A DNA stretch of 64,000 nucleotides from AP-15 sp963796155. GTDB taxonomy: Bacteria; Pseudomonadota; Alphaproteobacteria; ATCC43930; CGMCC-115725. Location of the stretch: NCBI GenBank assembly GCA_963796155.1, contig CAWCKT010000027.1:1-64000 (forward strand), read 5' to 3'. Shown here in pieces: positions 42,829 through 51,209 of the stretch. Numbering within the stretch: position 1 is the first letter of the stretch; each line of letters opens with the position of its first letter. The translations under genes and the position numbers were made by a program. The notes below the pieces were generated by a model, which was not told the origin of the DNA, made no database searches, and saw nothing but the letters and a program-made list of their open reading frames with translations.

Positions 42829-43584
42829 TCAATCCATCAAGAGGCCGCCGGAAAGATTGATCGACTCGCCGGTCATATACGACAATTCGTCGGAGGCGAG
42901 AAACGCGGCGACCCGTGCCACGTCGTCGGGCACCGAGACACGCCCGATCGGGATCGACTTCTCCCGCTCCGCGGTTTCCGGGAGCCCGTAACGGCGCTGT
43001 TGCGCCTCGATCGCGGTGCGCATCGCGGTGTCGACGACGATCCCCGGGCAGATCGCGTTGACCCGGATGCCGTGCGGCGCCATCTCGCGCGCCAATGCCT
43101 GGGTCAGGCCGATCACCGCAAACTTGCTGGCGCTGTAGCCGGCGAAGAAGGCCGGGCCGGTCTTACCGGCCCACGAGGCGAGGTTGACGACCGATCCCGA
43201 GCGCCGCGCGATCATGTGCGGCAGCACCGCGCGGCTAACGATGAACACCCCTTCGACATTGACCCGCAGCATCGCCTGCAGTGCCTCGATCGGCATCTCC
43301 AGCGCCGGCCCCATCCAGGCGACGCCGGCATTGTTGACCAGCAGGTCGATCTTCTCGAAGCGGGCGCGAGCCGCTTCGACGGCGCGCCCAACCTCCTCTT
43401 GCGAGGTTACATCGGCCACCAGGGCGAGACCGCCGATCTCAGCCGCGACCGCCTGCGCCGCAGCGCCGTCGCGGTCGAGCACCGCGACCGCCATCCCGTC
43501 GCGCGCCAGCCGCCGCGCGATCTCGCGGCCGATGCCGCCGCCGCCACCGGTAACCATCCCGACCCGCCCGTTCAGTGCGTACAT
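42829..43584 (-). CDS. Classical SDR family NAD(P)-dependent oxidoreductase
   Basis: 251 residues with a full set of SDR motifs: TGGGGGIGREIA, DVTS, NNAG (LLVNNAGVAW), S-x12-YSASK (GYSASKFAVIGLTQALA) and PGIVVDTAM. The C-terminal SYMTGESINLSGGLLMD is typical of 3-oxoacyl-ACP reductase/polyol dehydrogenase-like members. First gene of the minus-strand run SDR, aldolase, SDR. A candidate promoter lies about 240 bases upstream. Confidence 0.9.
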   Translation of the reverse strand: MYALNGRVGMVTGGGGGIGREIARRLARDGMAVAVLDRDGAAAQAVAAEIGGLALVADVTSQEEVGRAVEAARARFEKIDLLVNNAGVAWMGPALEMPIEALQAMLRVNVEGVFIVSRAVLPHMIARRSGSVVNLASWAGKTGPAFFAGYSASKFAVIGLTQALAREMAPHGIRVNAICPGIVVDTAMRTAIEAQQRRYGLPETAEREKSIPIGRVSVPDDVARVAAFLASDELSYMTGESINLSGGLLMD

Positions 43585-44070
43585 GGCCCGCTCCTCATCT
43601 CACATAAGCGAAATGGCCCTCCGCGGCCCTCTCCACCTGATTCTGCAGGTGGGAATCAGGCAGGGGCGGGTCTCCTCTGATCCAAACCACGGCGCATCCG
43701 TCCGCTGGTTCGGAATTAATTGAGAGAAATACAATCAACTCGTCCATAAGCGCGAACTGGTCCGCTTTCTCATGTTTCTATGCCGTGCCTGTACCACGAT
43801 GCCGCCTGCGTGGGGATGAAGCCACGCATTGATATCACATGACCGTATAATTGTCAATATAGCAATCAACTTTACCCATAAGTTCGACTTGGAACCCCTC
43901 TCATCGCCCCCGAGCGACGCCGCCGAGTCGGTCTCGAGCAGGACGGTGCCACGAGTGGCCGGATCGGCGCGGAATTAACTTCGCCCCTGCAGGTTGGTCG
44001 GCTACGGGGTTGCCAATCCGTCACCCGACCGGTCGAGGCCGGAGCGGCCGTCATCGGTCGACGGCGATAC
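43585..44070. other. Intergenic region upstream of the SDR-aldolase operon
   Basis: 486 bases with no convincing gene. An A+T-rich part (about 43770-43880) holds the minus-strand promoter candidate. The right end is G+C-rich and runs into the amylase stop. Two CAATCAACT strings (43732 and 43864 areas) could be protein-binding half-sites, but this is weak. Confidence 0.45.
43829..43857 (-). promoter_or_regulatory. Candidate sigma70-type promoter of the SDR-aldolase-SDR operon
   Basis: On the minus strand, TTGACA (43857-43852) is followed by a 17-base spacer and TATCAA (43834-43829). The -35 is perfect and the -10 matches 4 of 6. Transcription would begin near 43822, leaving a leader of about 240 bases. 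Confidence 0.45.
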
Positions 44071-45819
44071 TCACGGGGGTGAGAACTCCTGCGGCGCAGT
44101 GTAGGTCACGCTGAGCTCGAACGGTACGCCACTCTGCGGCGGCAGGCCGGCGCCTGTCGTTTGGAGGGTATGCCAGCCGGTCCGTCGGGCGATTGCGTGC
44201 AGTTCGACGGGTGCGCTCGACGTTACCCTCGCCGAAGCGAGCGATCCGCCTGCCGGATCGAGCAGCTCCACGACGATCGAAGCGCGCCGCGGCCAGGGAA
44301 CGAGCCGGCCACTGAAAGCGGCGGCGATTTGGGTGCCCTCAGCTGCCCAAAAGCGCCCTACCGTAGCACCTCCGTTGTGCGCTGGCGCGATGTCCAAGTC
44401 GTCGGCCCCGAAGAAGGTTTGGGTCGTCCTGCGCGGCCTCGGTAACGGCGCCGCACCCTGGCCGGTCCGCGAGAAGCAGAGATAGCTCTGACCGCCGCCG
44501 AAGGCGTTGCTCGGCACGGTGAAGGTTGCGCGACCCTGGCCGTCGGTCCTGATGTCGGGATGATGGCCGGTATAGTCGTGCAGCTCGACATTCGAGCCGA
44601 AGCTGGTTGCACAGGTAATCGTGTGCCGGTTCAACGTGTCCTTGCTGATCGCCGTCAATAGCCCGGGGTGGCCCTGGCGCTCATGGACAAAGACTTGCGC
44701 GTCGGCATACCGGGTGAGCGTGTTGCCAGAGGCCAGGTTCTCGTGGATCCAGACCAGATCATCTATCCCCCGTTTCAGCCCATAGCAGCCGGGCTCGGTG
44801 CTGTAATCCTTGTGATAGACGAACGGGTAGCCCTCTGTCGTCAGGATGAAGGCATAGGCGAGCAGCTTGTTGCTGATGATCTGCTCGCCCGGCGTGAGGT
44901 CAGTATCGGGGTTTTCGACAAAAGTCGCCGAGTGCAGCGGGTCGAGGGCGGTGTACCCCATGCCATCGAGCTGGCGCATGTCGAAACCCTCATCGTCGCA
45001 CATGCGCTGCAACCCGAAATGCGTTGCGAAGTCGAAGACCAGGGAGCGGCCTTCCATCGCGCCCTCCGCCCAGCCAAAGAGGTTTTGCGGGCTGCCGTCG
45101 AAATATTCGCTGACGCAAAACCGGCCGGCCATCGCCTTGGCGTTCATCCATTGCTTGACAAAGGCGACCGCCATTCCTTTGGTGTCGTCCGCCCGATAGC
45201 CCTGGCAGTCGAGCGAGCGGGTCAGCCAGTCGCCGAACTCGATCATCCCATTGATCGTGTAGCCTGGCGGCTCGCAATTGACATACACCAGCTCGTCGCC
45301 AAACGGGAAATCGTCCTTCGGCGCCGGCACCGGATCCTCCGGGCGCCGCGGCGGCGCCCCGCGGAAGCACCCCGGGTTCTTTGGAAAGCGGCCGATTTCC
45401 GGGACACCGTTCGCGCCCAAATATCGGTAAACGCCGTTTTTGCCGCCAATCAACTGGTGCAATACCGTGTCGATATAGACGTCCAACCCGCAAGCATGGG
45501 CGATCGCGATGGAGCGCTGCAGCTGCTCGCGGTTGCCAAAGCGGGTCTCGACCGAACCCATCTGGTTCTTCGAGCCGATATCGTACTGGTCGTAAACGCC
45601 GTACCCGTCACCGGTGTTGAAGTGGCCGGATTGCGTCTTGCAGACCGGTGGATAGAGGATCGCCGTAAAGCCGACGCGCCGCATCGCTGCGGCGTTCATT
45701 GCGATCCAGTCGTACCACCACGGTACCGTCGGTGTCTGCGGATCGACGGGCGCCGGCACCGTAATCCTGTGGCCCTGCCGGTCGAGAAAGCGCGCGTGCG
45801 CATGGTAGGCAACACCCAT
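44071..45819 (-). CDS. Divergent GH13 alpha-amylase-like glycosidase
   Basis: 582 residues: an N-terminal (beta/alpha)8 barrel followed by beta-rich C-terminal domains. The catalytic carboxylates are recognisable: nucleophile Asp211 (GYRADDTKG), acid/base Glu238 (CVSEYFDG) and Asp305 (FVENPDTD). The three conserved GH13 histidines are replaced: DTVLHQ (Gln122 for His), KG (Gly215) and NPD (Pro304). No signal peptide was found, so it is probably cytoplasmic. The ATG at 45819 begins MGVAYHAHARFLDRQGHR. Substrate may differ from starch; family call is good. Confidence 0.82.
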   Translation of the reverse strand: MGVAYHAHARFLDRQGHRITVPAPVDPQTPTVPWWYDWIAMNAAAMRRVGFTAILYPPVCKTQSGHFNTGDGYGVYDQYDIGSKNQMGSVETRFGNREQLQRSIAIAHACGLDVYIDTVLHQLIGGKNGVYRYLGANGVPEIGRFPKNPGCFRGAPPRRPEDPVPAPKDDFPFGDELVYVNCEPPGYTINGMIEFGDWLTRSLDCQGYRADDTKGMAVAFVKQWMNAKAMAGRFCVSEYFDGSPQNLFGWAEGAMEGRSLVFDFATHFGLQRMCDDEGFDMRQLDGMGYTALDPLHSATFVENPDTDLTPGEQIISNKLLAYAFILTTEGYPFVYHKDYSTEPGCYGLKRGIDDLVWIHENLASGNTLTRYADAQVFVHERQGHPGLLTAISKDTLNRHTITCATSFGSNVELHDYTGHHPDIRTDGQGRATFTVPSNAFGGGQSYLCFSRTGQGAAPLPRPRRTTQTFFGADDLDIAPAHNGGATVGRFWAAEGTQIAAAFSGRLVPWPRRASIVVELLDPAGGSLASARVTSSAPVELHAIARRTGWHTLQTTGAGLPPQSGVPFELSVTYTAPQEFSPP

Positions 45820-46048
45820 GCCGAAGCTCCGTGTTCTACTATTTGCGATCAGAGCACGAAAAATCTAAAGGTTCACGCAACCGGCTCGGTCGTCGTTCCG
45901 AGCGGTGTGTAGCACAAGATAGGCTGTCCTCGGAAGACAGCTTCTCTTCCCCGTTCAAGGCTGAGGGTCGGGCGTGTCACCCGAGCGATCGGCGTCACCG
46001 CTCCGGGTTGTGGATTGATTTCGCCGTTGCTATATTACAAATTATGTA

Positions 46049-46077
46049 TTGATTAATCCGGATCAATGTGATATAAA
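46049..46077 (+). promoter_or_regulatory. Candidate sigma70-type promoter with overlapping inverted repeat
   Basis: TTGATT (46049-46054), 17-base spacer, TATAAA (46072-46077). The -35 overlaps an inverted repeat ATTGAT (46048-46053) / ATCAAT (46062-46067), which could be an operator. Transcription would start near 46084. Confidence 0.5.
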
Positions 46078-46083
46078 TTATCT

Positions 46084-46183
46084 AAATTAGCGCAAGTGGG
46101 CCAACGGACCGCTTCGCTCCCATCCCACAAGCGCACGCCGAGAAGCACGCAAGGCCGCGGGTCTGATCCGCGGCCTTTTGCGT
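46084..46183 (+). ncRNA. Candidate small RNA or attenuated leader upstream of the cytochrome gene
   Basis: About 100 bases bounded by a good promoter candidate and a perfect terminator, with no ORF of note. Internal pairing such as GTGGG/CCCAC (46096-46100 with 46124-46128) is possible. It is either a stand-alone sRNA or a leader whose terminator regulates the cytochrome gene. I recognise no Rfam family. Confidence 0.4.
46148..46182 (+). terminator. Rho-independent terminator hairpin
   Basis: AAGGCCGCGG (46151-46160), loop GTCTGAT, CCGCGGCCTT (46168-46177): a perfect 10-bp stem, then TT and GCG. Flanking CGC/GCG can extend it. The U-tract is short (four T counting the stem end). Confidence 0.65.
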
Positions 46184-46262
46184 CTCTCGGGCTTGCGCGA
46201 CGCAGCGGAACTCCGCTGCGCCGGCCCGCCCAGAAGCATCGACGATCCCAGAGAGGAACCTA

Positions 46263-47099
46263 ATGGGACAGCTATTTGTCGCCATCGCGGTATCGCTCGT
46301 CCTGTTTGCCGCGCCGAGCCGCGCCGAGACCCTACTCGAGCGCGGCCGCTATCTCGTCGAGACGGTCGCCGCCTGCGGAAACTGTCATACGCCAAAGGGA
46401 CCGAACGGTCCCCTGCTCGACAAGAAGCTCGCCGGCGGCGACGTCATCAAGCATGAGGATTTCACCGCTGTAACCCCCAATATCACACCGGATCCGGAGA
46501 CCGGCATCGGCCGGTGGACCGATGATCAGATAGCCTCGGCGATACGCGAAGGACGCCGGCCGGACGGCAGCTTGATCGGTCCCGCGATGCCGTCCCGGTC
46601 CTATCGAAATCTGGCGGACGAGGATGTCAAAGCGATCGTTGCCTATTTGCGCAGCGTACCGCCCGTCTACAGTTCGAATAGCGTCAAGTCACAATATGAC
46701 AAGCCGCTTCCCGCCTCTTGGGGGCCGCCTGTCGGAGAGGTCGAAGCGCCGCCGAAGGAGGACAGGATCGCCTATGGCGCCTATCTCGCCGGGCCGGTGG
46801 CGCGCTGCATGGATTGTCACACCGAGCCGCGGGCGGGCGAACCTGCGAGAATCGGAGCCGGCGGCAAACCGTTCCATGGTCCGTGGGGCATCTCGGTCTC
46901 GGCCAACTTGACCCCCGACTCAGCCAGCGGTCTCGGCGATTGGAGCGATGCCGAGATCGAGCGGGCGATCCGTACCGGTGTCGCACGCGACGGACACAAA
47001 TTGTTCCCGCCGATGCCCTTTGCCGCCTATCAGCATATTGCGGCCGACGACATGGCGGCCCTGATCGCGTATCTGCGCTCATTGCCGGCGGTCGAGTGA
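46263..47099 (+). CDS. Dihaem cytochrome c (alcohol dehydrogenase cytochrome-subunit-like)
   Basis: 278 residues with a signal peptide (GQLFVAIAVSLVLFAAPSRA) and two class I haem sites: C38GNCH and C182MDCH. Sixth-ligand Met candidates are in IGPAMPSRSY and FPPMPFAAY. The NITPDPETGIGRWTDDQIASAIREG repeat is typical of cytochromes that take electrons from periplasmic quinoprotein or flavin dehydrogenases. No dehydrogenase subunit is next to it. It is convergent with the following glycosidase gene. Confidence 0.9.
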   Translation: MGQLFVAIAVSLVLFAAPSRAETLLERGRYLVETVAACGNCHTPKGPNGPLLDKKLAGGDVIKHEDFTAVTPNITPDPETGIGRWTDDQIASAIREGRRPDGSLIGPAMPSRSYRNLADEDVKAIVAYLRSVPPVYSSNSVKSQYDKPLPASWGPPVGEVEAPPKEDRIAYGAYLAGPVARCMDCHTEPRAGEPARIGAGGKPFHGPWGISVSANLTPDSASGLGDWSDAEIERAIRTGVARDGHKLFPPMPFAAYQHIAADDMAALIAYLRSLPAVE

Positions 47100-47118
47100 T
47101 CGCTCGACCGACCGCACG

Positions 47119-49305
47119 TCAACGCAATGATTTCAGCAAAGTGAGATTGGCTTCGCGGGCTGCGGAGACCAGACCAGCATACGGCACGTCGGCGACCGAG
47201 ACGAATCCCATATGTCCGTTCTCGCCGTCGAGCAAGCGGCCGGTCAGCGGCTCGTCGACATATTGAAACCAGTGGCAGCCGACGATGTCCGGATTGGCCC
47301 GCGCCGATCGTAGATAGCCGGCATAAGCGGGGCCCCGCTGCTCCTCGGCGGCGACATCGAAGAGGCCCGGCCAGAATAATCCGGTATCCGTCGAGCCGAA
47401 CTGAAATTCGCCGATCAACGCCGGCTTTCCCAAGGTGTGGAAGCGCCTCCATTCCTCCCCGGCGAGATCCTCGCGGTAGACGTTGAAACTCACGACGTCG
47501 CAGTACCTCGCGCACGCCGCGACCGCCTCGGGCGTTCGCGCCTGGAAGCGGCTGCCGAGGTAGAGATGCTGCGCGTCGTGGCGCCGGACGGCTGCGGCGA
47601 CAATACGAAAATAGGTCTCGGCAAAGAGTGCGGTAAAGGTGCGCAGATCGTCGGCAACCGCCGGCCTCGCAAGGGCCGCTGGGGACAGGGTCAAGTCCGT
47701 TTCGCGGAGCTCGTCCCACGAGCGCACGGCAACGCCCCACGCCGCCGCAAGCTTCTCGACCTCCCGATATTTCTCGATGAGTTGGCCCACGAAGGCGCGC
47801 TTTGCCGGGCTGGCAGTTCCAAGCCGCAGCGTCTCGGCGGCGAGACCGTAGCGCAGCTGCGGGTCCGCGGCATCGCCGAGACCCCACGCCAACTCGTTGT
47901 CGACGAAATAGCCGATCAGATAGGGGTCGTCCCGGTAGGTCGACGCCGCTTTCGCCATCATGACATCCACTGCGGTGGCGAACTCGGGATCGAAAGGATC
48001 GGGCATCTTGCCCCACCAATCCGAGCCGCTGCTCACCTGGGCGAAATTTCCGTATGGGTGGATCGGCACGACATAGGGCATCTCGTGGCGTTCGATGAGG
48101 CGGGGGTCGCTCCAGTTGCCGATGGTATTGAAGCCCCAGGCGCGCAGACGCTCAACCGCCGTCCGGCGCCAGAGCGGCAGGTAGTCCGGCCCGTATTTCC
48201 GCTGCAGGTTGGCGGCGTAGAAGTCGAAAGTCCGCCCGTGGTCGTATTGGCGGCCACGCTGCGCCGGGAGGCCGAGGCGTTCATCCGCATAGCCGTAATG
48301 CACGGCCAACGGGTCGCCCGGGTCGGGAAGCTCGGCAAACATGAACTCCCGTCCTTCGATAAAGGTTGCCCCGACATCCGGGCTGACGACATCGATGCCG
48401 AGCGAAAAGAAGCCGTGGCCGTCGGGCGTGACGAGCCACCACCGGCCGTCTCGCCGCTCCGTGCGAAAGAACCCGCTCGCGCGGAACTTCGGACCCTCCA
48501 GCAGCCCGCCATAGCGATCCAGCGCCAGAGGCGGCGGTAGCCAGTCCCGCAGCTCCTGCTCCTCCCGCAGGCGTGCGGTTTGCAGATCTGCGCCCGAGCC
48601 GATTTTCCCTTCCCAGCGCGCTCGCGAATATTGCCCAAAGCCGTCGGCGATCGACCGGTAGGCCTCTCGACCGGGATCAGCCCCACGGATGACGCCGGGA
48701 TCACCGAAGATCACGCTGCGCCCCGGGGAGCGCCCGAGCAGGATCAAATGAATTCCTGTCACATGCCGCCGGTCGATCGCACCGCGCGCACCGCCGATCA
48801 CTCGGACTGAGGCGTCGAGCCGAGGAGCCTCCGGAGGAGGACCCGCGCGCATGCCCATCGGCAGGGCCTCGGTGGTTTGCAAGGGCAGGATCAGCACCAC
48901 GGCCTCACCTGAACGAACCCGCGCACGGCCAGTCAGCGAGTGCCGGTCCTCCGCGGCGTCCGGGTCATCCTCGACCCGGACGAGCAGGTCTATCGGCTCG
49001 GCCGTCGGGTTGTCGACGGGTATCGCGAGCGCCCGCACGCCCGACCAATCCGCCGGCTCTTCGACCGGGCGGATCGTCAGCTGCGCCCGGTCGGCAGCCG
49101 CGAAATCCACTCGCGCCGCTATACCGCCGGCATTGACGCGCGCCCCGGTGACCTGGGAGAGACGCGCGTTTTCGACCGAGATGCGCCGGCCGTCGGCCGG
49201 ATCGCCGAAGCGGATGATCGGGTACGCCTTCTGTTCCGACCCCCGGGCCTGCAGCATCGACCCAACTGCGGCCAAGACAAAAAAGAAGGCCAACTGCCGG
49301 ATCAT
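47119..49305 (-). CDS. Secreted clan-A glycoside hydrolase (agarase/beta-galactosidase-like)
   Basis: 728 residues: signal peptide (IRQLAFFFVLAAVGSMLQARG), a beta-sandwich-like N-terminal domain to about 250, then a TIM barrel. The acid/base is probably Glu in YFVDNELAWG, and the nucleophile Glu in ALIGEFQFGS. DPFDPEFATAVDVMM and NTIGNWSD resemble GH50-type agarases, but agar as substrate is unlikely to be provable from sequence. ATG 49305 has GAGAGGAAAG before it. It lies 83 bases from the divergent lactonase gene; both may serve sugar use. Confidence 0.78.
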   Translation of the reverse strand: MIRQLAFFFVLAAVGSMLQARGSEQKAYPIIRFGDPADGRRISVENARLSQVTGARVNAGGIAARVDFAAADRAQLTIRPVEEPADWSGVRALAIPVDNPTAEPIDLLVRVEDDPDAAEDRHSLTGRARVRSGEAVVLILPLQTTEALPMGMRAGPPPEAPRLDASVRVIGGARGAIDRRHVTGIHLILLGRSPGRSVIFGDPGVIRGADPGREAYRSIADGFGQYSRARWEGKIGSGADLQTARLREEQELRDWLPPPLALDRYGGLLEGPKFRASGFFRTERRDGRWWLVTPDGHGFFSLGIDVVSPDVGATFIEGREFMFAELPDPGDPLAVHYGYADERLGLPAQRGRQYDHGRTFDFYAANLQRKYGPDYLPLWRRTAVERLRAWGFNTIGNWSDPRLIERHEMPYVVPIHPYGNFAQVSSGSDWWGKMPDPFDPEFATAVDVMMAKAASTYRDDPYLIGYFVDNELAWGLGDAADPQLRYGLAAETLRLGTASPAKRAFVGQLIEKYREVEKLAAAWGVAVRSWDELRETDLTLSPAALARPAVADDLRTFTALFAETYFRIVAAAVRRHDAQHLYLGSRFQARTPEAVAACARYCDVVSFNVYREDLAGEEWRRFHTLGKPALIGEFQFGSTDTGLFWPGLFDVAAEEQRGPAYAGYLRSARANPDIVGCHWFQYVDEPLTGRLLDGENGHMGFVSVADVPYAGLVSAAREANLTLLKSLR

Positions 49306-49387
49306 TGGCTTTCCTCTCAGGCGCTGGACGCGCCGGCCTGCATGTCGGATGCTGGACCGATCCGTCGTCGCTTCGGGGGCCGCCGCC

Positions 49388-50584
49388 ATGCCTCGATCCG
49401 CATCAGGCCAGACCAGCTCGAATAAAGTCGCGCTCTACGCCAGCGTCGGCCCGGAGCTGACGCAGTACGACGTGGACGTCGACGGCGCTGCATTGGTCGA
49501 GCGCGGCACGGTCACTTTGCCGGCGAATGTCCACTATGCCTGGCCGCACGCTGCGGGGCGGTATCTCTACGTGGCGTCGAGCAACAGCGCATCCGGGATG
49601 GGTCCGGCCGGCGACAAGCATCACGTGACCGGTTTCCGCATCGATCCAGCCTCGGGGGCGTTGGCGCCGCACGGCGATCCGATCGCGCTGCCGACCCGCC
49701 CGATCCACATGACCAGCGACATCCCTTCCGAGCATCTGCTGGTCGCGTTCAACAATCCGAGCGCGCTGCGGGTCTATCGCATCAATCCCGACGCGACGCC
49801 GGGTGCCGAGGTCGCGCAGCCGGAGTCGATCGATCCCGGCATCTACGCGCATCAGGTCCGGGTGAGGCCGGACAACCGGTCGGTGATCCTCGTCACCCGC
49901 GGCAACGACGCCGCCCCCGGCAAGCCCGAAGACCCGGGCGCGCTGAAGGTTTTCGACTACCGCGACGGCCGGCTGACCAAGGAAGTCTCGGTCGCACCGA
50001 ATGGCGGTTACGGCTTTGGCCCGCGCCACCTCGATTTCCACCCGACCGAGCCCTGGGTCTACGTCTCGCTGGAGCGTCAGAACAAGCTCGACATGTTCGA
50101 ATTTGGCGGCGATGCCCTGTCGCCGGCGCCCGTATTCCGTAAGGACACCCTGGCCGAGCCCGGTAATATCCGCTCCCGACAGGCCGCGGGCACCGTGCAC
50201 GTGCATCCGAACGGCCGCTTTGTCTACGCCGTCAATCGCGCCTCCACCACAACGGAATTCGAAGGCAAGCAGGTCTTTGCCGGCGGCGAAAACACCTTCG
50301 CGGTGTATTCGATCGATCCGGCGACCGGCGAGCCGAGCTTGATCCAGCACGTCGATACGCGCGGCATTCACTGTCGAACTTTTCACATCGACCCGAGCGG
50401 ACGGCTGCTGGTCGCCGCCCACATCATGCCGCTCCTGGTGAAAGACGGCGCAACCTTGCGCACCGTACCCGCTAGCCTGGCCGTCTTCCGGATCGATGGC
50501 GACGGCAAGCTCGACTTCGTCCGCAAATACGACGTCGATGTCGCAGACCGGACGATGTTCTGGATGGGCATGGTCGCCCGGTAG
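49388..50584 (+). CDS. Beta-propeller lactonase, 6-phosphogluconolactonase (YbhE) family
   Basis: 398 residues forming a seven-bladed propeller with repeated blades (RYLYVASSNSASG, FHPTEPWVYVSLERQNKLDMFEF, VHPNGRFVYAVNRAS, FHIDPSGRLLVAAH). The family opens sugar or uronate lactones. No signal peptide is obvious. An earlier ATG at 49349 is possible. The context of glycosidases and SDRs suggests sugar oxidation. Confidence 0.85.
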   Translation: MPRSASGQTSSNKVALYASVGPELTQYDVDVDGAALVERGTVTLPANVHYAWPHAAGRYLYVASSNSASGMGPAGDKHHVTGFRIDPASGALAPHGDPIALPTRPIHMTSDIPSEHLLVAFNNPSALRVYRINPDATPGAEVAQPESIDPGIYAHQVRVRPDNRSVILVTRGNDAAPGKPEDPGALKVFDYRDGRLTKEVSVAPNGGYGFGPRHLDFHPTEPWVYVSLERQNKLDMFEFGGDALSPAPVFRKDTLAEPGNIRSRQAAGTVHVHPNGRFVYAVNRASTTTEFEGKQVFAGGENTFAVYSIDPATGEPSLIQHVDTRGIHCRTFHIDPSGRLLVAAHIMPLLVKDGATLRTVPASLAVFRIDGDGKLDFVRKYDVDVADRTMFWMGMVAR

Positions 50585-50657
50585 CCATTGCTCCGATCCC
50601 CTTGCTCAGCCGGCGAACCCGGTCGAGATCGCGGTCCTCCCAGTCGCTTTGTAAGGG

Positions 50658-51065
50658 TTAGGGCGCGATGAAGCGGTCGATTTTGCGTTGGCGGAACAGC
50701 CACCGGCTGTCTTCTCTCACCATGTCGTCGAGGTAGGCGCCGCCCGAGCCGACCTTTGGTCCCTGGGGGCTGTTCTGCATCACCATCCAGTTCGACCGAA
50801 CCGCGGCGCGCCCGCCGGCGAGCGCAATCGCGATGTTCGTCACCAGATGCACCGCGCGCGGCCGCGGTTTCTCTGAGCGCGCCCGCAGGCTGCGCGCCAA
50901 CTCGGCGATCGCCGCCCGGCCGGTCGCTTTGCCGAATGCCGTATCCCACGTGCCGTCTTCGGTAAATAGAGCCGCCATTTCGGCGAACCGGCCGTCATCC
51001 AGCCGGAAGCAGTATTCCGCCAGCACTTCCCGTATCGCGTCCTTTTCTTCGACTGCGGTCGGCAT
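50658..51065 (-). CDS. SnoaL-like (NTF2 fold) protein
   Basis: 135 residues: AIREVLAEYCFRLDDGRFAEMAALFTEDGTWDTAFGKATGRAAIAELA, HLVTNIAIAL, SNWMVMQN, DDMVREDSRWLFRQRKIDRF. This is the usual ring of a polyketide-cyclase/dehydratase-like NTF2 fold. The start at 51065 has GAAGGGAG upstream. It is divergent from the GrdB-like gene; a functional link is possible but unproven. Confidence 0.85.
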   Translation of the reverse strand: MPTAVEEKDAIREVLAEYCFRLDDGRFAEMAALFTEDGTWDTAFGKATGRAAIAELARSLRARSEKPRPRAVHLVTNIAIALAGGRAAVRSNWMVMQNSPQGPKVGSGGAYLDDMVREDSRWLFRQRKIDRFIAP

Positions 51066-51209
51066 GCGTTTTCTCCCTTCATTCAAGCCGCGCGCGACTT
51101 CAAAGCGCCCGCGATACTGCGATCTTCGCATCGCATAGGGCAAGCTGCCTGTCGACTCTGCAATCGCCAAAGGGGTACCGTGCCCGGCGAATTGGGAGAG
51201 AGAGATGAG

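Larger units (their letters stand above)
45820..46262. other. Divergent intergenic region with sRNA-like transcription unit
   Basis: 443 bases between the amylase-like gene (minus) and the cytochrome gene (plus). 46018-46090 is A+T-rich and holds a promoter candidate; a perfect terminator hairpin follows at 46148-46182. The remaining 80 bases lead to the cytochrome ATG, with AGAGAGG just before it. Confidence 0.55.

Noticed and set aside
47437..48540. 367-codon plus-strand ORF within the clan-A glycosidase gene
   Set aside because: Lies wholly antisense to a gene with signal peptide and catalytic glutamates; no domain seen in the antisense product.
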